51,786 bases of DNA from Prevotella sp. (GTDB lineage Bacteria > Bacteroidota > Bacteroidia > Bacteroidales > Bacteroidaceae). The number at the start of each line of letters is the position of its first letter. Positions within the stretch are counted from its first letter, which is position 1. Positions 40,460 through 48,951 of the stretch are shown in pieces. The stretch lies in contig JAFVFY010000043.1 in NCBI GenBank assembly GCA_017475265.1, positions 1 through 51,786 on the forward strand, read 5' to 3'. Both the position numbers and the translations under genes were made by a program. The notes beneath the pieces were generated by a model that worked only from the letters and a program-made list of their open reading frames with translations, searched no databases and had not been told where the DNA came from.

Positions 40460-43400
40460 ATGAAAAAGATTGTCACGATACTCGCCGTCATGTTTGCCGT
40501 AGTAGGCCACGCTTCCCAGCGTGGCGACAGCGGGCTTGATGTAGTAGCCCACGCTTCCCAGCGTGGCAACAGTGGGCTTGATGTAGTAGGCCACGCTTCC
40601 CAGCGTGGCAACGTCGGAATGGCCGCAATGAATGACACGCTGGGAAGCGTGTCCTACTACGGGGCTGCGGACAGCATCCCGCAGATGGTGATGCAGGCCA
40701 TCTACGACGAGGTGCGCACGCCCTACAAGTATGGCCTCGTCGTCGCCCCATCAGACAACTACCACAAGTTCGACTGCCCCACCGTCTGGCGGGAGGGTGA
40801 CAAATGGCTGATGACCTACGTGTGCTACGACGGGAAGGACGGCAAGGACGGTCGCGGCTACGAGACCTGGCTGGCCGAGAGCGACGACTTGCTTCATTGG
40901 AAGACGCTCGGGCGCGTCTTAAGCCTCCCCCCGACCCCCTCCCAAGGAGGAGGAGCCTGGGACCAGAACCAACGCGGAGGCTTTCCTGCCCTCATCGACT
41001 GGACATGGGGTGGCAGCTATGAGATGGCCCAGTTTAAGGGCCGACATTGGATGACTTACATCGGTGGCCCCGGCACGGGCTACGAGGCCGTGAATGCTCC
41101 GTTGAGCATCGGCCTGGCAAGCACAAAGGGCAACATCGCCACCGCCCACCAGTGGGACACCCAAGACCGCACACTCCTGAGCTACGACGACAAGGGCGCA
41201 CAGTGGTGGGAACAACTCACGCAGTACAAGAGCACGGTGTACGACCTGCGCGCAGCCTCTCCCCTCCCTTGTAGGGGAGGGGTCGGGAGTGGGGTCAGTA
41301 ACTCCCTCCCCGCCGACCTTGCCAAGCACCGTTTCCTGATGTTCTATAACGCTGGCGGCATCAACCCCTCCAACAATCTCAAGGCCGAGCGCATCGGCAT
41401 TGCCCTCTCCGACGACATGAAGAAGTGGACGCGCTACAGTGGTAATCCCGTATTCGCCAATGAGGTGGGCGGTATCATCACCGGCGACGCGCAGATTGTG
41501 GTCATCAATGGTCAATGGTCAATGGTCAATGGTCAATGGTCAATGGTCAATGGTCAATGGTCAATGGTCAATGGTCAATGTCCGTTGTATGTGATGTTCT
41601 ATTTCAAGGCCTACGACCCGTCGCGTAAGTACAACGCCTTCAATACCTTCGCAGTCTCCCGCGACCTCATCCACTGGCAGGACTGGAACGGCCCCGACCT
41701 CATCATTCCCTCGAAACCCTACGACGAGCTGTTTGCCCACAAGAGCTACGTGGTTAAGCACGACGGCGTGGTCTACCATTTCTACTGTGCGGTGAACAAC
41801 GCCCAGCAACGCGGCATCGCCGTCGCCACCAGCGTGCCCATGGGTCGCAGCGCTGTCCACTTCCCCGAACCTGAACCCACAGGCAAGCGCCGCCTCACAT
41901 CGCTCAATAACAACTGGCAGGCGTTATGTGTAGGTCGCGATTCCATCGCGACAAACGTAAACCTCCCTCACAACTTCGATGACTACTATGGCTACCGCCA
42001 GCTGCGTCACGGCAACCTTCACGGCTCGGCTATATATAATAAAATGTTCGCGTGCGTGAAGCGCCCCGACCGCCGCTACTTCCTCGAGTTCCAGGGCGTA
42101 GGCACATACGCCACCGTTACGCTCAACGGCCACACCTACCCCCGCGAGCTGGTAGGCCGCACCGTCTGGACGCTCGATGTGAGCGATGCCATCCTCCATG
42201 GCGAAAACCGTCTGCAAGTGCTCGTCGACCATCCCGCCATGCAGACCGAGAGTCCCTGGGTCTGTGGTGGCTGTTCCTCGGAGTACGGCTTCAGCGAGGG
42301 CAGCCAGCCGTTCGGCATCTTCCGTCCTGTGACACTTGTGGAAACCGACGAGGTACGCATCGAGCCTTTTGGCGTACACGTCTGGGCCAACGCGGCCTGT
42401 GACTCCGTCTTCATTGAGACTGAAGTCAAGAACTACGGTACCAGTCCCGCCAGCATCGAGCTTGTCAATAAGCTTGCCGAGAAGAGCGGCAAGGCGGTGT
42501 TCAGGCTCTCCCAGAACCTGAGGCTCGCCCCAGACGAGACGCGCACCGTCCGACAGTCCACGCCGATAGCCAATGTCCATCGCTGGAACCTCAACGATCC
42601 CTACCTCTACACCCTCACCTCGATGGTGAAGCAACCGGAGCACCACGACGGCGACGCCAACCCCGACCGTGAGCCCGCCCTCGTCACCACCGACGATGTC
42701 CGCACCCCCTTCGGCATCCGCTCGCTCTCCTGGCCAATAGTAGCGCACGCTTCCCAGCGTGCGAGCCAAGACGCACCAGTAGTAGCGCACGCTTCCCAGC
42801 GTGCGAGCAGCGAGACGATTCCGACGCTAGGTAGCGTCGGCTACTACGACAACCGTTTCCGCCTCAACGGCCTCCCTGTCTTCATCAACGGCACCTGCGA
42901 GTACGAGCACCTCCTTGGCTGCTCCCACGCCTTCACTCCCGAGCAGATTGCAGCACGCATAAAGTTAGTGCGCAACGCCGGCTTCAACGCCTTGCGCGAG
43001 GCTCACCAGCCCCATAACCTACGCTACCAGCGGCTCTGCGATGAGCAGGGGCTACTCTTCTGGAGCCAGTTCTCTGCCCACATCTGGTACGACACGCCGC
43101 AGTTCCGCGAAACTTTCAAACGTATGCTCACCCGATGGATAAAGGAGCGACGCAACTCTCCCTCCGTCATCCTCTGGGGCTTGCAGAACGAGAGCATCCT
43201 CCCGAAAGACTTCGCCGAAGAGTGCTCCGACATCATCCGCAGTCTTGACCCCACAGCTGTTGGAGGGGATTTGCAATCCCCTCCTCAGCGCCTCATCACC
43301 ACCTGTAACGGCGGCGAGGGCACCGACTGGAATGTCATCCAGAACTGGAGCGGCACTTACGGCGGTAGCCCCGAAGCCTATGCCGAGGAGCTCTCCCGCC

Positions 43401-45004
43401 CCGACCAGCTCCTCAACGGCGAGTACGGTGCCTGGCGCACCCTCGATCTCCACGGCTCCGCCCGCTATAGCGAGGAAAGCTTCACCGCCCTCCTCGCCCT
43501 CAAGGACAGCCTCGCCCACGCCGCCTTCGTAGTAGGCCACGCTTCCCAGCGTGGCAGCAGTAGCCATCCCGCAATTTCCGACACGCTGGGAAGCGTGTCC
43601 TACTATGGTGTCTGCGGACATTTCCAGTGGTTGCTCACCTCGCACGACAACCCTGGCCGCGTGCAGCCCGACGGTGCCCTCCGCCGCATCGACCGCGTCG
43701 GCCCCGTCAACTACAAGGGCCTCACCACCATCTGGGAAGAGCCCACCCAAGCCTACCACATGTACCGCAACCGCCACACCCCCCCGTTTCATGTAGGCGA
43801 TGGCTCCGTCGTCGTCCCCCCCTCTGACCGCGACCGAACCGCCGCTCTCCCCTCCCTTGTAGGGGAGGGGTCGGGGGTGGGGTCAGTAACTCCCTCCGTC
43901 CCGTTCCGTGCAGGCGGCGGTTCCCCCGCCGCGCCCACCCCCGGCTATCGCTACCTCTACCGCATCAACTGCGGTGGCGACGCCTTCACCGACGAGTTCG
44001 GCCAGACGTGGCAAGCCGACGACAGCATCCTGAGCCACTCCTGGGGTCAGGACTTTGAGGGCATCCATCCCTTCCAAGCTTCCCAGCGCCACATCACCAC
44101 TGACATCCGTGGCACCAAGAGCGATGAACTGTTCCAGCGGTTCCGCTTCGGTCGCCACCGCTTGTGGTACGACCTCCCCGTCGACGGGAAAACCGCCGAC
44201 CGCGAATACCGCATCGAGCTTTACTTCGCCGAACCCTGGCACGGCAAGGACGATTACCGTGAAGAAGCCGACTATGAGGGGTTGCGTGTCTTCGACGTGG
44301 CCATCAACGACAGTACCGTCATCGATGACCTCGACCTCTGGGCCGAGGCAGGTTATTGTGGCGCTTTGAAGCGGGTGGTCTATGCCCCAGCCAAGGATGG
44401 CCACCTGCGCATCTCTTTCCCAGAGGTGAAGGCAGGTCAGGCTGTCATCGCCGGCATTGCCGTCGCTGCTGAGAGTGATGGGGATGATGGGGTTAATGGG
44501 TCTAATGGGGTTAATGGGTCTAATGGGCTAAATGGGGGAAAGGAGACCATGGGGGCATGGCTCGCCCTTGACACTGACACCATCGCCAAACTGCCTAAAG
44601 AAGAAATGCCTGTCGACCTTGACCCTCGCCCCGCCACCATCTACGAGCCTGTATCTTCAAACCTCAAACCTCAAACCTCAAATCTCAAATCTCAAACCTC
44701 AACCCTCAAATCTCAACCCTCAAATCTCAAATCTCAAACCACCTTCACCATCACCCCCGGTCTCGGTCAGGAGTACGCCCTCCGTTTCCGCTACAAAAAC
44801 ACTACGGGCAGTGCGGTACAGGGCCGCCTCACTATCACCGACAGCAAGGGTATCGTTCTTGTAGACCGCTCGCTGACCTTCCCGCCCACCCCCGACAAGT
44901 TCAAGATGCTCTCCACCACCACCGGCACCCAGATAAACGCCGGCACCTACCAGCTAGTGGTAGATGCCGACGGTGTGGAATTCAAGAACCTGGAAATGCA
45001 ATAA
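40460..45004 (+). CDS. GH43-like / GH2 / malectin multidomain glycosidase with about ten repeat insertions
   Basis: 1514 residues from ATG 40460; the frame upstream is the end of the previous gene's region. Layout: signal (MKKIVTILAVMFAVVG); a beta-propeller glycosidase-like part at ~76-460 (GLVVAPSDNYHKFDCPTVW, ESDDLLHWKTLGRVL, FAVSRDLIHWQDW), resembling GH43/GH130; GH2 sugar-binding and Ig parts at ~473-753; the GH2 barrel at ~795-1113 with acid/base Glu911 (GLQNES) and nucleophile Glu988 (LLNGEYGAWR); a malectin domain at ~1161-1335 (YRINCGGDAFTDEFG); and a beta-sandwich end at ~1429-1514. It should be exported and attack a branched plant glycan with two chemistries. About ten stretches are coded by repeats, all between domains or in loops. 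Confidence 0.88.
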   Translation: MKKIVTILAVMFAVVGHASQRGDSGLDVVAHASQRGNSGLDVVGHASQRGNVGMAAMNDTLGSVSYYGAADSIPQMVMQAIYDEVRTPYKYGLVVAPSDNYHKFDCPTVWREGDKWLMTYVCYDGKDGKDGRGYETWLAESDDLLHWKTLGRVLSLPPTPSQGGGAWDQNQRGGFPALIDWTWGGSYEMAQFKGRHWMTYIGGPGTGYEAVNAPLSIGLASTKGNIATAHQWDTQDRTLLSYDDKGAQWWEQLTQYKSTVYDLRAASPLPCRGGVGSGVSNSLPADLAKHRFLMFYNAGGINPSNNLKAERIGIALSDDMKKWTRYSGNPVFANEVGGIITGDAQIVVINGQWSMVNGQWSMVNGQWSMVNGQCPLYVMFYFKAYDPSRKYNAFNTFAVSRDLIHWQDWNGPDLIIPSKPYDELFAHKSYVVKHDGVVYHFYCAVNNAQQRGIAVATSVPMGRSAVHFPEPEPTGKRRLTSLNNNWQALCVGRDSIATNVNLPHNFDDYYGYRQLRHGNLHGSAIYNKMFACVKRPDRRYFLEFQGVGTYATVTLNGHTYPRELVGRTVWTLDVSDAILHGENRLQVLVDHPAMQTESPWVCGGCSSEYGFSEGSQPFGIFRPVTLVETDEVRIEPFGVHVWANAACDSVFIETEVKNYGTSPASIELVNKLAEKSGKAVFRLSQNLRLAPDETRTVRQSTPIANVHRWNLNDPYLYTLTSMVKQPEHHDGDANPDREPALVTTDDVRTPFGIRSLSWPIVAHASQRASQDAPVVAHASQRASSETIPTLGSVGYYDNRFRLNGLPVFINGTCEYEHLLGCSHAFTPEQIAARIKLVRNAGFNALREAHQPHNLRYQRLCDEQGLLFWSQFSAHIWYDTPQFRETFKRMLTRWIKERRNSPSVILWGLQNESILPKDFAEECSDIIRSLDPTAVGGDLQSPPQRLITTCNGGEGTDWNVIQNWSGTYGGSPEAYAEELSRPDQLLNGEYGAWRTLDLHGSARYSEESFTALLALKDSLAHAAFVVGHASQRGSSSHPAISDTLGSVSYYGVCGHFQWLLTSHDNPGRVQPDGALRRIDRVGPVNYKGLTTIWEEPTQAYHMYRNRHTPPFHVGDGSVVVPPSDRDRTAALPSLVGEGSGVGSVTPSVPFRAGGGSPAAPTPGYRYLYRINCGGDAFTDEFGQTWQADDSILSHSWGQDFEGIHPFQASQRHITTDIRGTKSDELFQRFRFGRHRLWYDLPVDGKTADREYRIELYFAEPWHGKDDYREEADYEGLRVFDVAINDSTVIDDLDLWAEAGYCGALKRVVYAPAKDGHLRISFPEVKAGQAVIAGIAVAAESDGDDGVNGSNGVNGSNGLNGGKETMGAWLALDTDTIAKLPKEEMPVDLDPRPATIYEPVSSNLKPQTSNLKSQTSTLKSQPSNLKSQTTFTITPGLGQEYALRFRYKNTTGSAVQGRLTITDSKGIVLVDRSLTFPPTPDKFKMLSTTTGTQINAGTYQLVVDADGVEFKNLEMQ
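40499..40660. repeat. CACGCTTCCCAGCGTGG element, cluster 1 (three tandem copies plus one inverted)
   Basis: Copies start at 40499, 40541 and 40583, exactly 42 bases apart, each coding VVxHASQRG. The inverted copy ending in GTCCTACTAC at 40660 codes DTLGSVSYYG. The first copy interrupts the signal-peptide region. Confidence 0.92.
40918..40958. repeat. In-frame AGCCTCC/GGAGGAG palindrome in the GH43/GH2 gene
   Basis: AAGCCTCCCCC and CCCAAGGAGGAGGAGCCT are inverted relatives; coded as SLPPTPSQGGGAW. Confidence 0.7.
41253..41306. repeat. In-frame CCCTCCC/GGGGAGGGG palindrome, copy 1 in the GH43/GH2 gene
   Basis: CTCCCCTCCC-TTGTA-GGGGAGGGGTCGGGAGTGGGGTCAGTAA. Nearly the same bases recur at 43849-43900 in the same gene and, in another arrangement, inside the desulfurase gene. 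Confidence 0.85.
41506..41580 (+). repeat. ATGGTCA heptamer array in the GH43/GH2 gene
   Basis: About ten 7-base units; 21 bases code NGQWSMV, repeated about three times plus a partial copy within a propeller blade (VVINGQW...VNGQCPLYVMF). Confidence 0.93.
42737..42847. repeat. CACGCTTCCCAGCGTG element, cluster 2
   Basis: Copies at 42737 and 42779, again 42 bases apart, coding VVAHASQRAS, then an inverted copy CCGACGCTAGGTAGCGTCGG-CTACTAC coding TLGSVGYYDN. It lies just before the GH2 barrel. Confidence 0.9.
43259..43288. repeat. In-frame GGAGGGGATTTGCAATCCCCTCC hairpin
   Basis: A near-perfect palindrome, GGAGGGGAT-TTGC-AATCCCCTCC, coded as GGDLQSPPQ in the barrel of the GH43/GH2 gene. Confidence 0.8.
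43529..43606. repeat. CACGCTTCCCAGCGTGG element, cluster 3
   Basis: One forward copy (VVGHASQRG) and one inverted copy (DTLGSVSYYG) around a 25-base centre, inside the GH2 barrel region. Confidence 0.9.
43849..43900. repeat. In-frame CCCTCCC/GGGGAGGGG palindrome, copy 2 in the GH43/GH2 gene
   Basis: Nearly identical to 41253-41306 but read in another frame (ALPSLVGEGSGVGSVTPS rather than SPLPCRGGVGSGVSNSLP). Confidence 0.85.
44480..44540 (+). repeat. GGGTCTAAT tandem repeat in the GH43/GH2 gene
   Basis: Nine-base units GGGGTTAAT/GGGTCTAAT, coded as GVNGSN repeats, form a linker after the malectin domain. Confidence 0.88.
44655..44742 (+). repeat. CTCAAAC/CTCAAAT heptamer array in the GH43/GH2 gene
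   Basis: About twelve 7-base units code [14 protein letters not shown] repeats before the last domain. The same unit and peptide occur in rsgA. Confidence 0.92.
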
Positions 45005-47284
45005 TCACATAATCTGTGAGATCTCCTTCAGGCCGTCGACCTTCTTCAGCTTGTCCATGATGGCCTTTACATCCTCGCGGTCGTGAACACGGAGGTCGAT
45101 GGTGCCCTCGAAGATACCGTCCTTGGTGGTAAAGGCCAGGCCACGTATGTCTACCGAGAGCTGGTTGGAGATGATGAGTGTCACGTCGTTAATCATACCC
45201 CGGCGGTCGATGCCTCCAAGGCGAATGGTGGCATTGAAGAACAGCAGCTTGTGCATGTCCCACTTCACGTCGAGCAGACGGTTACCGTAGTTAGCTTTCA
45301 GCTTATTGGCCACAGGGCACTTACGGTTGTGAATCTCAATGCGGTTCTGCTTGTCGATGTAGCCCAGCGCGTCATCGCCCGGTATGGGGTGACAACACTC
45401 GGGGAAGATGTACTGTGTGATGTTCTCCTCGTTAATGAAGATGGGTTTCTTTCGGTTGAACTTTTCCGGCACAATGAACAGCTCCGGCTGTTTCTCCTCT
45501 TCCTGCTTCTTGGCCTTCACGAAGGGCACGTATTTGCGCCATCCACCGCCAGCACCGTCGCCCTTCTTGTTCTTGCCTTTCAGCTCGTCCTCGTCCTTCT
45601 CGCCCAAGATGACCTTCTTGTCGCCGATGGCGAGGAACAGGGCATCGCGGTTCTCGCAGCTGTGAAACGATGTCAATTGGTCGATGTTGCTCTGTGTAGG
45701 TTCGAAGCCCTTGGCTGCCAGCCACTCCATGAACATTGTCTCGCCCTTCTTCTGCACTTCGCGCTGTGCACGTTTCAGCTGTGCCTGCACCTTTGCCTTG
45801 GCTTTGGCAGTATGGGCAAAGTTTATCCACGCGGGTTGCACATGCTGTGACTTCGAGGTAAGGATTTCCACCTGGTCGCCACTATTCAGCTGATGACTCA
45901 GTGGCACCAGCTTGTGGTTCACCTTGGCACCGATGCAGTGGCTGCCCAGGAAGGTGTGGATGGAGAAGGCGAAGTCCAGGACAGTACATCCTGTAGGCAT
46001 GGTCTTGATTTCGCCCTTCGGGGTGAACACGAATATCTCACTGGCGAAGAGGTTCAGCTTGATGGCATCGAGAAAGTCCATCGCGTCGGGCTGCGGGTCA
46101 TCGAGGATTTCCTTGATGGTCAGCAGCCACTGGTTCAGCTCACCATCATCCTCCTGGAATTCCATGTCCTCGTGGCTCTCCATACCCTCCTTGTACTTCC
46201 AGTGGGCGGCCAGTCCCTGCTCGGCAATCTCGTTCATGCGCTCCGAGCGTATCTGCACCTCTATCCAGTGACCCTGCTTCGACATAAGCGTAACGTGGAG
46301 GGCCTGATAGCCATTGGCCTTGGGGTGGTTCACCCAGTCGCGGATGCGGTCGGGATGGCTGCGGTAGATTTTCGTCAGGGCAACGTAGATGTCAAAGCAC
46401 TCGTTGGCCTCGGCCTCCCGACTGCTGGGTGTGAAGATGATACGAGCGGCCAGGATGTCGTAAATCTCGTCGAAGGTGACGTGCTTGTTCTGCATCTTGC
46501 TCCAAATGGAGTAAGGCGTCTTGACGCGCTGCTTAATCTGGTACTTCAGGCCCATGTCCTCCAAGGCCTTCTCAATGGGCTTCGTAAACTGGTCAAACGA
46601 CTCCTGACGTGAAATCTTAGTCTCCTCCAGCCTACGCTGTATGGCAGCATACTCTTCAGGATGCTCGAAGCGGAAACTGAGGTTCTCCAGTTCAGACTTT
46701 ATTCGGTAAAGGCCCAGTCGGTGGGCCAGCGGGGCATAGAGGTAGAGCGTCTCGCCGGCAATCTTGTACTGCTTGTTGGCGGGCTGGCTTTCCAGCGTTC
46801 GCATGTTGTGCAGACGGTCGGCAATCTTGATGAGGATGACACGTATGTCTTCGCTCATGGTGAGCAGCAGCTTCTTGAAGTTCTCGGCCTGCGCCGATGC
46901 CTGCTCACCGAAGATGCCGCCGGAGATTTTCGTCAGTCCGTCGACAATCTGAGCCACCTTCGGGCCGAACATGTTCTCAATGTCCTCGACGGTGTACTCC
47001 GTGTCCTCCACCACGTCGTGGAGCAGGGCAGAGCAGATACTCGTAGAACCCAGTCCTATCTCCTCGCTCACTATCTGAGCCACGGCGATGGGATGCATGA
47101 TATAAGGCTCTCCCGACAGGCGTCGTACACCCTTGTGTGCCTGGCGCGCAAAGTTGTACGCCTTGGCAATGATATCCACCTTCTTACGGTGGCACGAATG
47201 CATGTAACTGTCTATCAACCGGTCATAGGCCTCGGTAATCATCTTGTCGTCCGCGGCATCACGGCGCATCATCTCGTCATCCAT
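45005..47284 (-). CDS. RelA/SpoT-family (p)ppGpp synthetase/hydrolase
   Basis: 759 residues with the full Rel layout: HD hydrolase (ICSALLHDVVEDTEYTVEDIE, IKIADRLHNMRTLE), synthetase (PNHPKANGYQALHV-type as WVNHPKANGYQALHVTLMS, AAHWKYKEGMES), TGS (IFVFTPKGEIKTMPTGCTVLDFAF), helical and zinc-finger parts (FPECCHPIPGDDALGYI) and a C-terminal ACT (LFFNATIRLGGIDRRGMINDVT). The hydrolase motif is intact, so it probably does both reactions. It follows mltD in the block common to Bacteroidales. Confidence 0.95.
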   Translation of the reverse strand: MDDEMMRRDAADDKMITEAYDRLIDSYMHSCHRKKVDIIAKAYNFARQAHKGVRRLSGEPYIMHPIAVAQIVSEEIGLGSTSICSALLHDVVEDTEYTVEDIENMFGPKVAQIVDGLTKISGGIFGEQASAQAENFKKLLLTMSEDIRVILIKIADRLHNMRTLESQPANKQYKIAGETLYLYAPLAHRLGLYRIKSELENLSFRFEHPEEYAAIQRRLEETKISRQESFDQFTKPIEKALEDMGLKYQIKQRVKTPYSIWSKMQNKHVTFDEIYDILAARIIFTPSSREAEANECFDIYVALTKIYRSHPDRIRDWVNHPKANGYQALHVTLMSKQGHWIEVQIRSERMNEIAEQGLAAHWKYKEGMESHEDMEFQEDDGELNQWLLTIKEILDDPQPDAMDFLDAIKLNLFASEIFVFTPKGEIKTMPTGCTVLDFAFSIHTFLGSHCIGAKVNHKLVPLSHQLNSGDQVEILTSKSQHVQPAWINFAHTAKAKAKVQAQLKRAQREVQKKGETMFMEWLAAKGFEPTQSNIDQLTSFHSCENRDALFLAIGDKKVILGEKDEDELKGKNKKGDGAGGGWRKYVPFVKAKKQEEEKQPELFIVPEKFNRKKPIFINEENITQYIFPECCHPIPGDDALGYIDKQNRIEIHNRKCPVANKLKANYGNRLLDVKWDMHKLLFFNATIRLGGIDRRGMINDVTLIISNQLSVDIRGLAFTTKDGIFEGTIDLRVHDREDVKAIMDKLKKVDGLKEISQIM

Positions 47285-47571
47285 AATCTTTCCTCCTTAT
47301 AATTCTAAACTCTAATCTCTCAACTCTAAACTCTCAACTCTCAACCCTCAACTCTAATCTCTCAACCCTCAACTCTCAACCCTACCTTGGATTATTCATA
47401 ATCTTTTCAACAACGGATTTTACGGATTACACGGATTATACGGATTGTAATGGATTTCACCGATTTCTTCCAGATTCGATGGGGAGATGATAAATAATCC
47501 GTGAAAATCCGTGAAATCAGTTTTAATCCGTTGTTTTTACCATATTGCCATAAATAATGTAGGCTAAACTC
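47285..47571. other. Repeat-filled gap between relA/spoT and mltD
   Basis: CTCAACT/CTCAACC heptamers fill 47290-47383, then the dispersed AACAACGGATT element (47384-47567) ends four bases before the mltD stop codon. No gene is seen. Confidence 0.8.
47384..47567 (+). repeat. Dispersed ~180-bp AACAACGGATT element, copy 3
   Basis: Nearly the same as 28641-28825. Like that copy it ends right at the 3' end of a minus-strand gene. Confidence 0.88.
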
Positions 47572-48951
47572 TTACTTCACTTTTAGTTTCTTTCCTGCCT
47601 GAATATTGTTTCCCTTAATGCCGTTCAGCCGTTTGATATTAGCCACAGTGGTGCCGTTGCGTTTGGCGATGGACGAGAGCGTGTCGCCTCGTTTCACCGT
47701 CACCGACTTGCTGCCCCCTGACTTACTTTTACCCGACTTGGCAGCAGCACGCCCACGACGGCCCTTGCTGCGCTTTGCCTTCGGAGCGTATAACTGCTGG
47801 TCAATCTCCACCTCCAGCCGCTTCTCAAAGGCACCATCGGTGCTGACAAAGATAGAGTCCTGCAGATCGATGAATCGTACGGCATCGGCCACGGGCAGCC
47901 GCAATGCCGAGGGCTTCGTAGCCCCGGGAATGATGTCACGGCGATACTGCGGGTTGAGCGAGCGGAGCATGTCGATGCTAAGCCCCATCACCGAGGCCAC
48001 CTGGCTGAAGGTGACGTTACGGGAGAGCATCACCGTGTCGGTCTTCACGGGCAGCTGCGACTGCATAGGGCAGATGTTGTGGTCGCAGTAGTAAGTCATC
48101 ACATAGTTGGCCGCGATGAAGGCGGGCACGTAGCCACGAGTCTCGCGGGGCAGGAAGGGACAGATTTTCCAGTAGTCGCGCTCGCCACCGGCACGATGGA
48201 TGGCCTTGTTGATGTTCTCCGGCCCGCAGTTATAGCCCGCAATGGCCAGGTTCCAGTCGTTGAAGAGCCGGTAGAGGTCGCGCAGGTAGCGTGCTGCGGC
48301 CCAGCTGCTCTTCACAATGTTGCGCCGCTCGTCAACAAGCGAGTTGATCTCCAGGTTGTAGGTCTTGGCTGCTGACGACATGAACTGCCAGAGACCCGCT
48401 GCCCCGGCATGTGAGGTAGCCTGTGGGTTCAGCGCCGATTCGACGATGGGCAGGTACTTCAGCTCCAGCGGCAACTGGTAGGCCTCGAGTGCCTCCTCAA
48501 AGAACGGCATATAGAAATTGCAGGCACCCAGCAGATAGCTCACCTGGCGGCGAGACTTCTGGGTATAGCGCTCAATGCACGTCTGCACCACCTCGTTCCA
48601 CGGCATCTCGATGATGGTAGGCATGCGATAGAGGCGGTCGATGTACTGTTCCTTTGTTAACACCGGGTCTTCCGGAGCAGTCTGGCAGTCGCTCTCCGGC
48701 GTGAGGTAAGTCTTGGTCATGTAGAGCGTCATCAGACTGTCCAGATAGTCGCCCATAGCCTCCGGGAACACCAGTTCGCCATCGTCCTGCGAATCCTCGT
48801 CGGCAGCATCTTCTTCCTCGTCATCACCCTCCTCGGCTGTCACCTCGGTGTCATCGACGACATCCGTCTCAATTTGCGCGTGTATACTGCCCGTCCCCAT
48901 GAGGAACAGGAATGAAAGTATAAGTATATATCGTATCTTCATAATCTTCAT
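47572..48951 (-). CDS. MltD-like lytic transglycosylase with LysM
   Basis: 459 residues: signal peptide (MKIMKIRYILILSFLFLMGTGSIHA), an acidic linker (EEGDDEEEDAADEDSQDDG), the SLT domain (LPLELKYLPIVESALNPQATS with catalytic Glu in PIVESALN, GAAGLWQFMSSAAKTYNL, IAGYNCGPENINKAI) and a C-terminal LysM (VKRGDTLSSIAKRNGTTVANI). It cleaves peptidoglycan to 1,6-anhydro ends in the periplasm. It sits between DUF5683 and relA/spoT, as in other Bacteroidales. Confidence 0.93.
   Translation of the reverse strand: MKIMKIRYILILSFLFLMGTGSIHAQIETDVVDDTEVTAEEGDDEEEDAADEDSQDDGELVFPEAMGDYLDSLMTLYMTKTYLTPESDCQTAPEDPVLTKEQYIDRLYRMPTIIEMPWNEVVQTCIERYTQKSRRQVSYLLGACNFYMPFFEEALEAYQLPLELKYLPIVESALNPQATSHAGAAGLWQFMSSAAKTYNLEINSLVDERRNIVKSSWAAARYLRDLYRLFNDWNLAIAGYNCGPENINKAIHRAGGERDYWKICPFLPRETRGYVPAFIAANYVMTYYCDHNICPMQSQLPVKTDTVMLSRNVTFSQVASVMGLSIDMLRSLNPQYRRDIIPGATKPSALRLPVADAVRFIDLQDSIFVSTDGAFEKRLEVEIDQQLYAPKAKRSKGRRGRAAAKSGKSKSGGSKSVTVKRGDTLSSIAKRNGTTVANIKRLNGIKGNNIQAGKKLKVK

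Noticed and set aside
40499-40660. CRISPR-like array of regularly spaced repeats
   Set aside because: Spacing is regular (42 bases) but the spacers are also repeated, there are no cas genes, and the region is coding.
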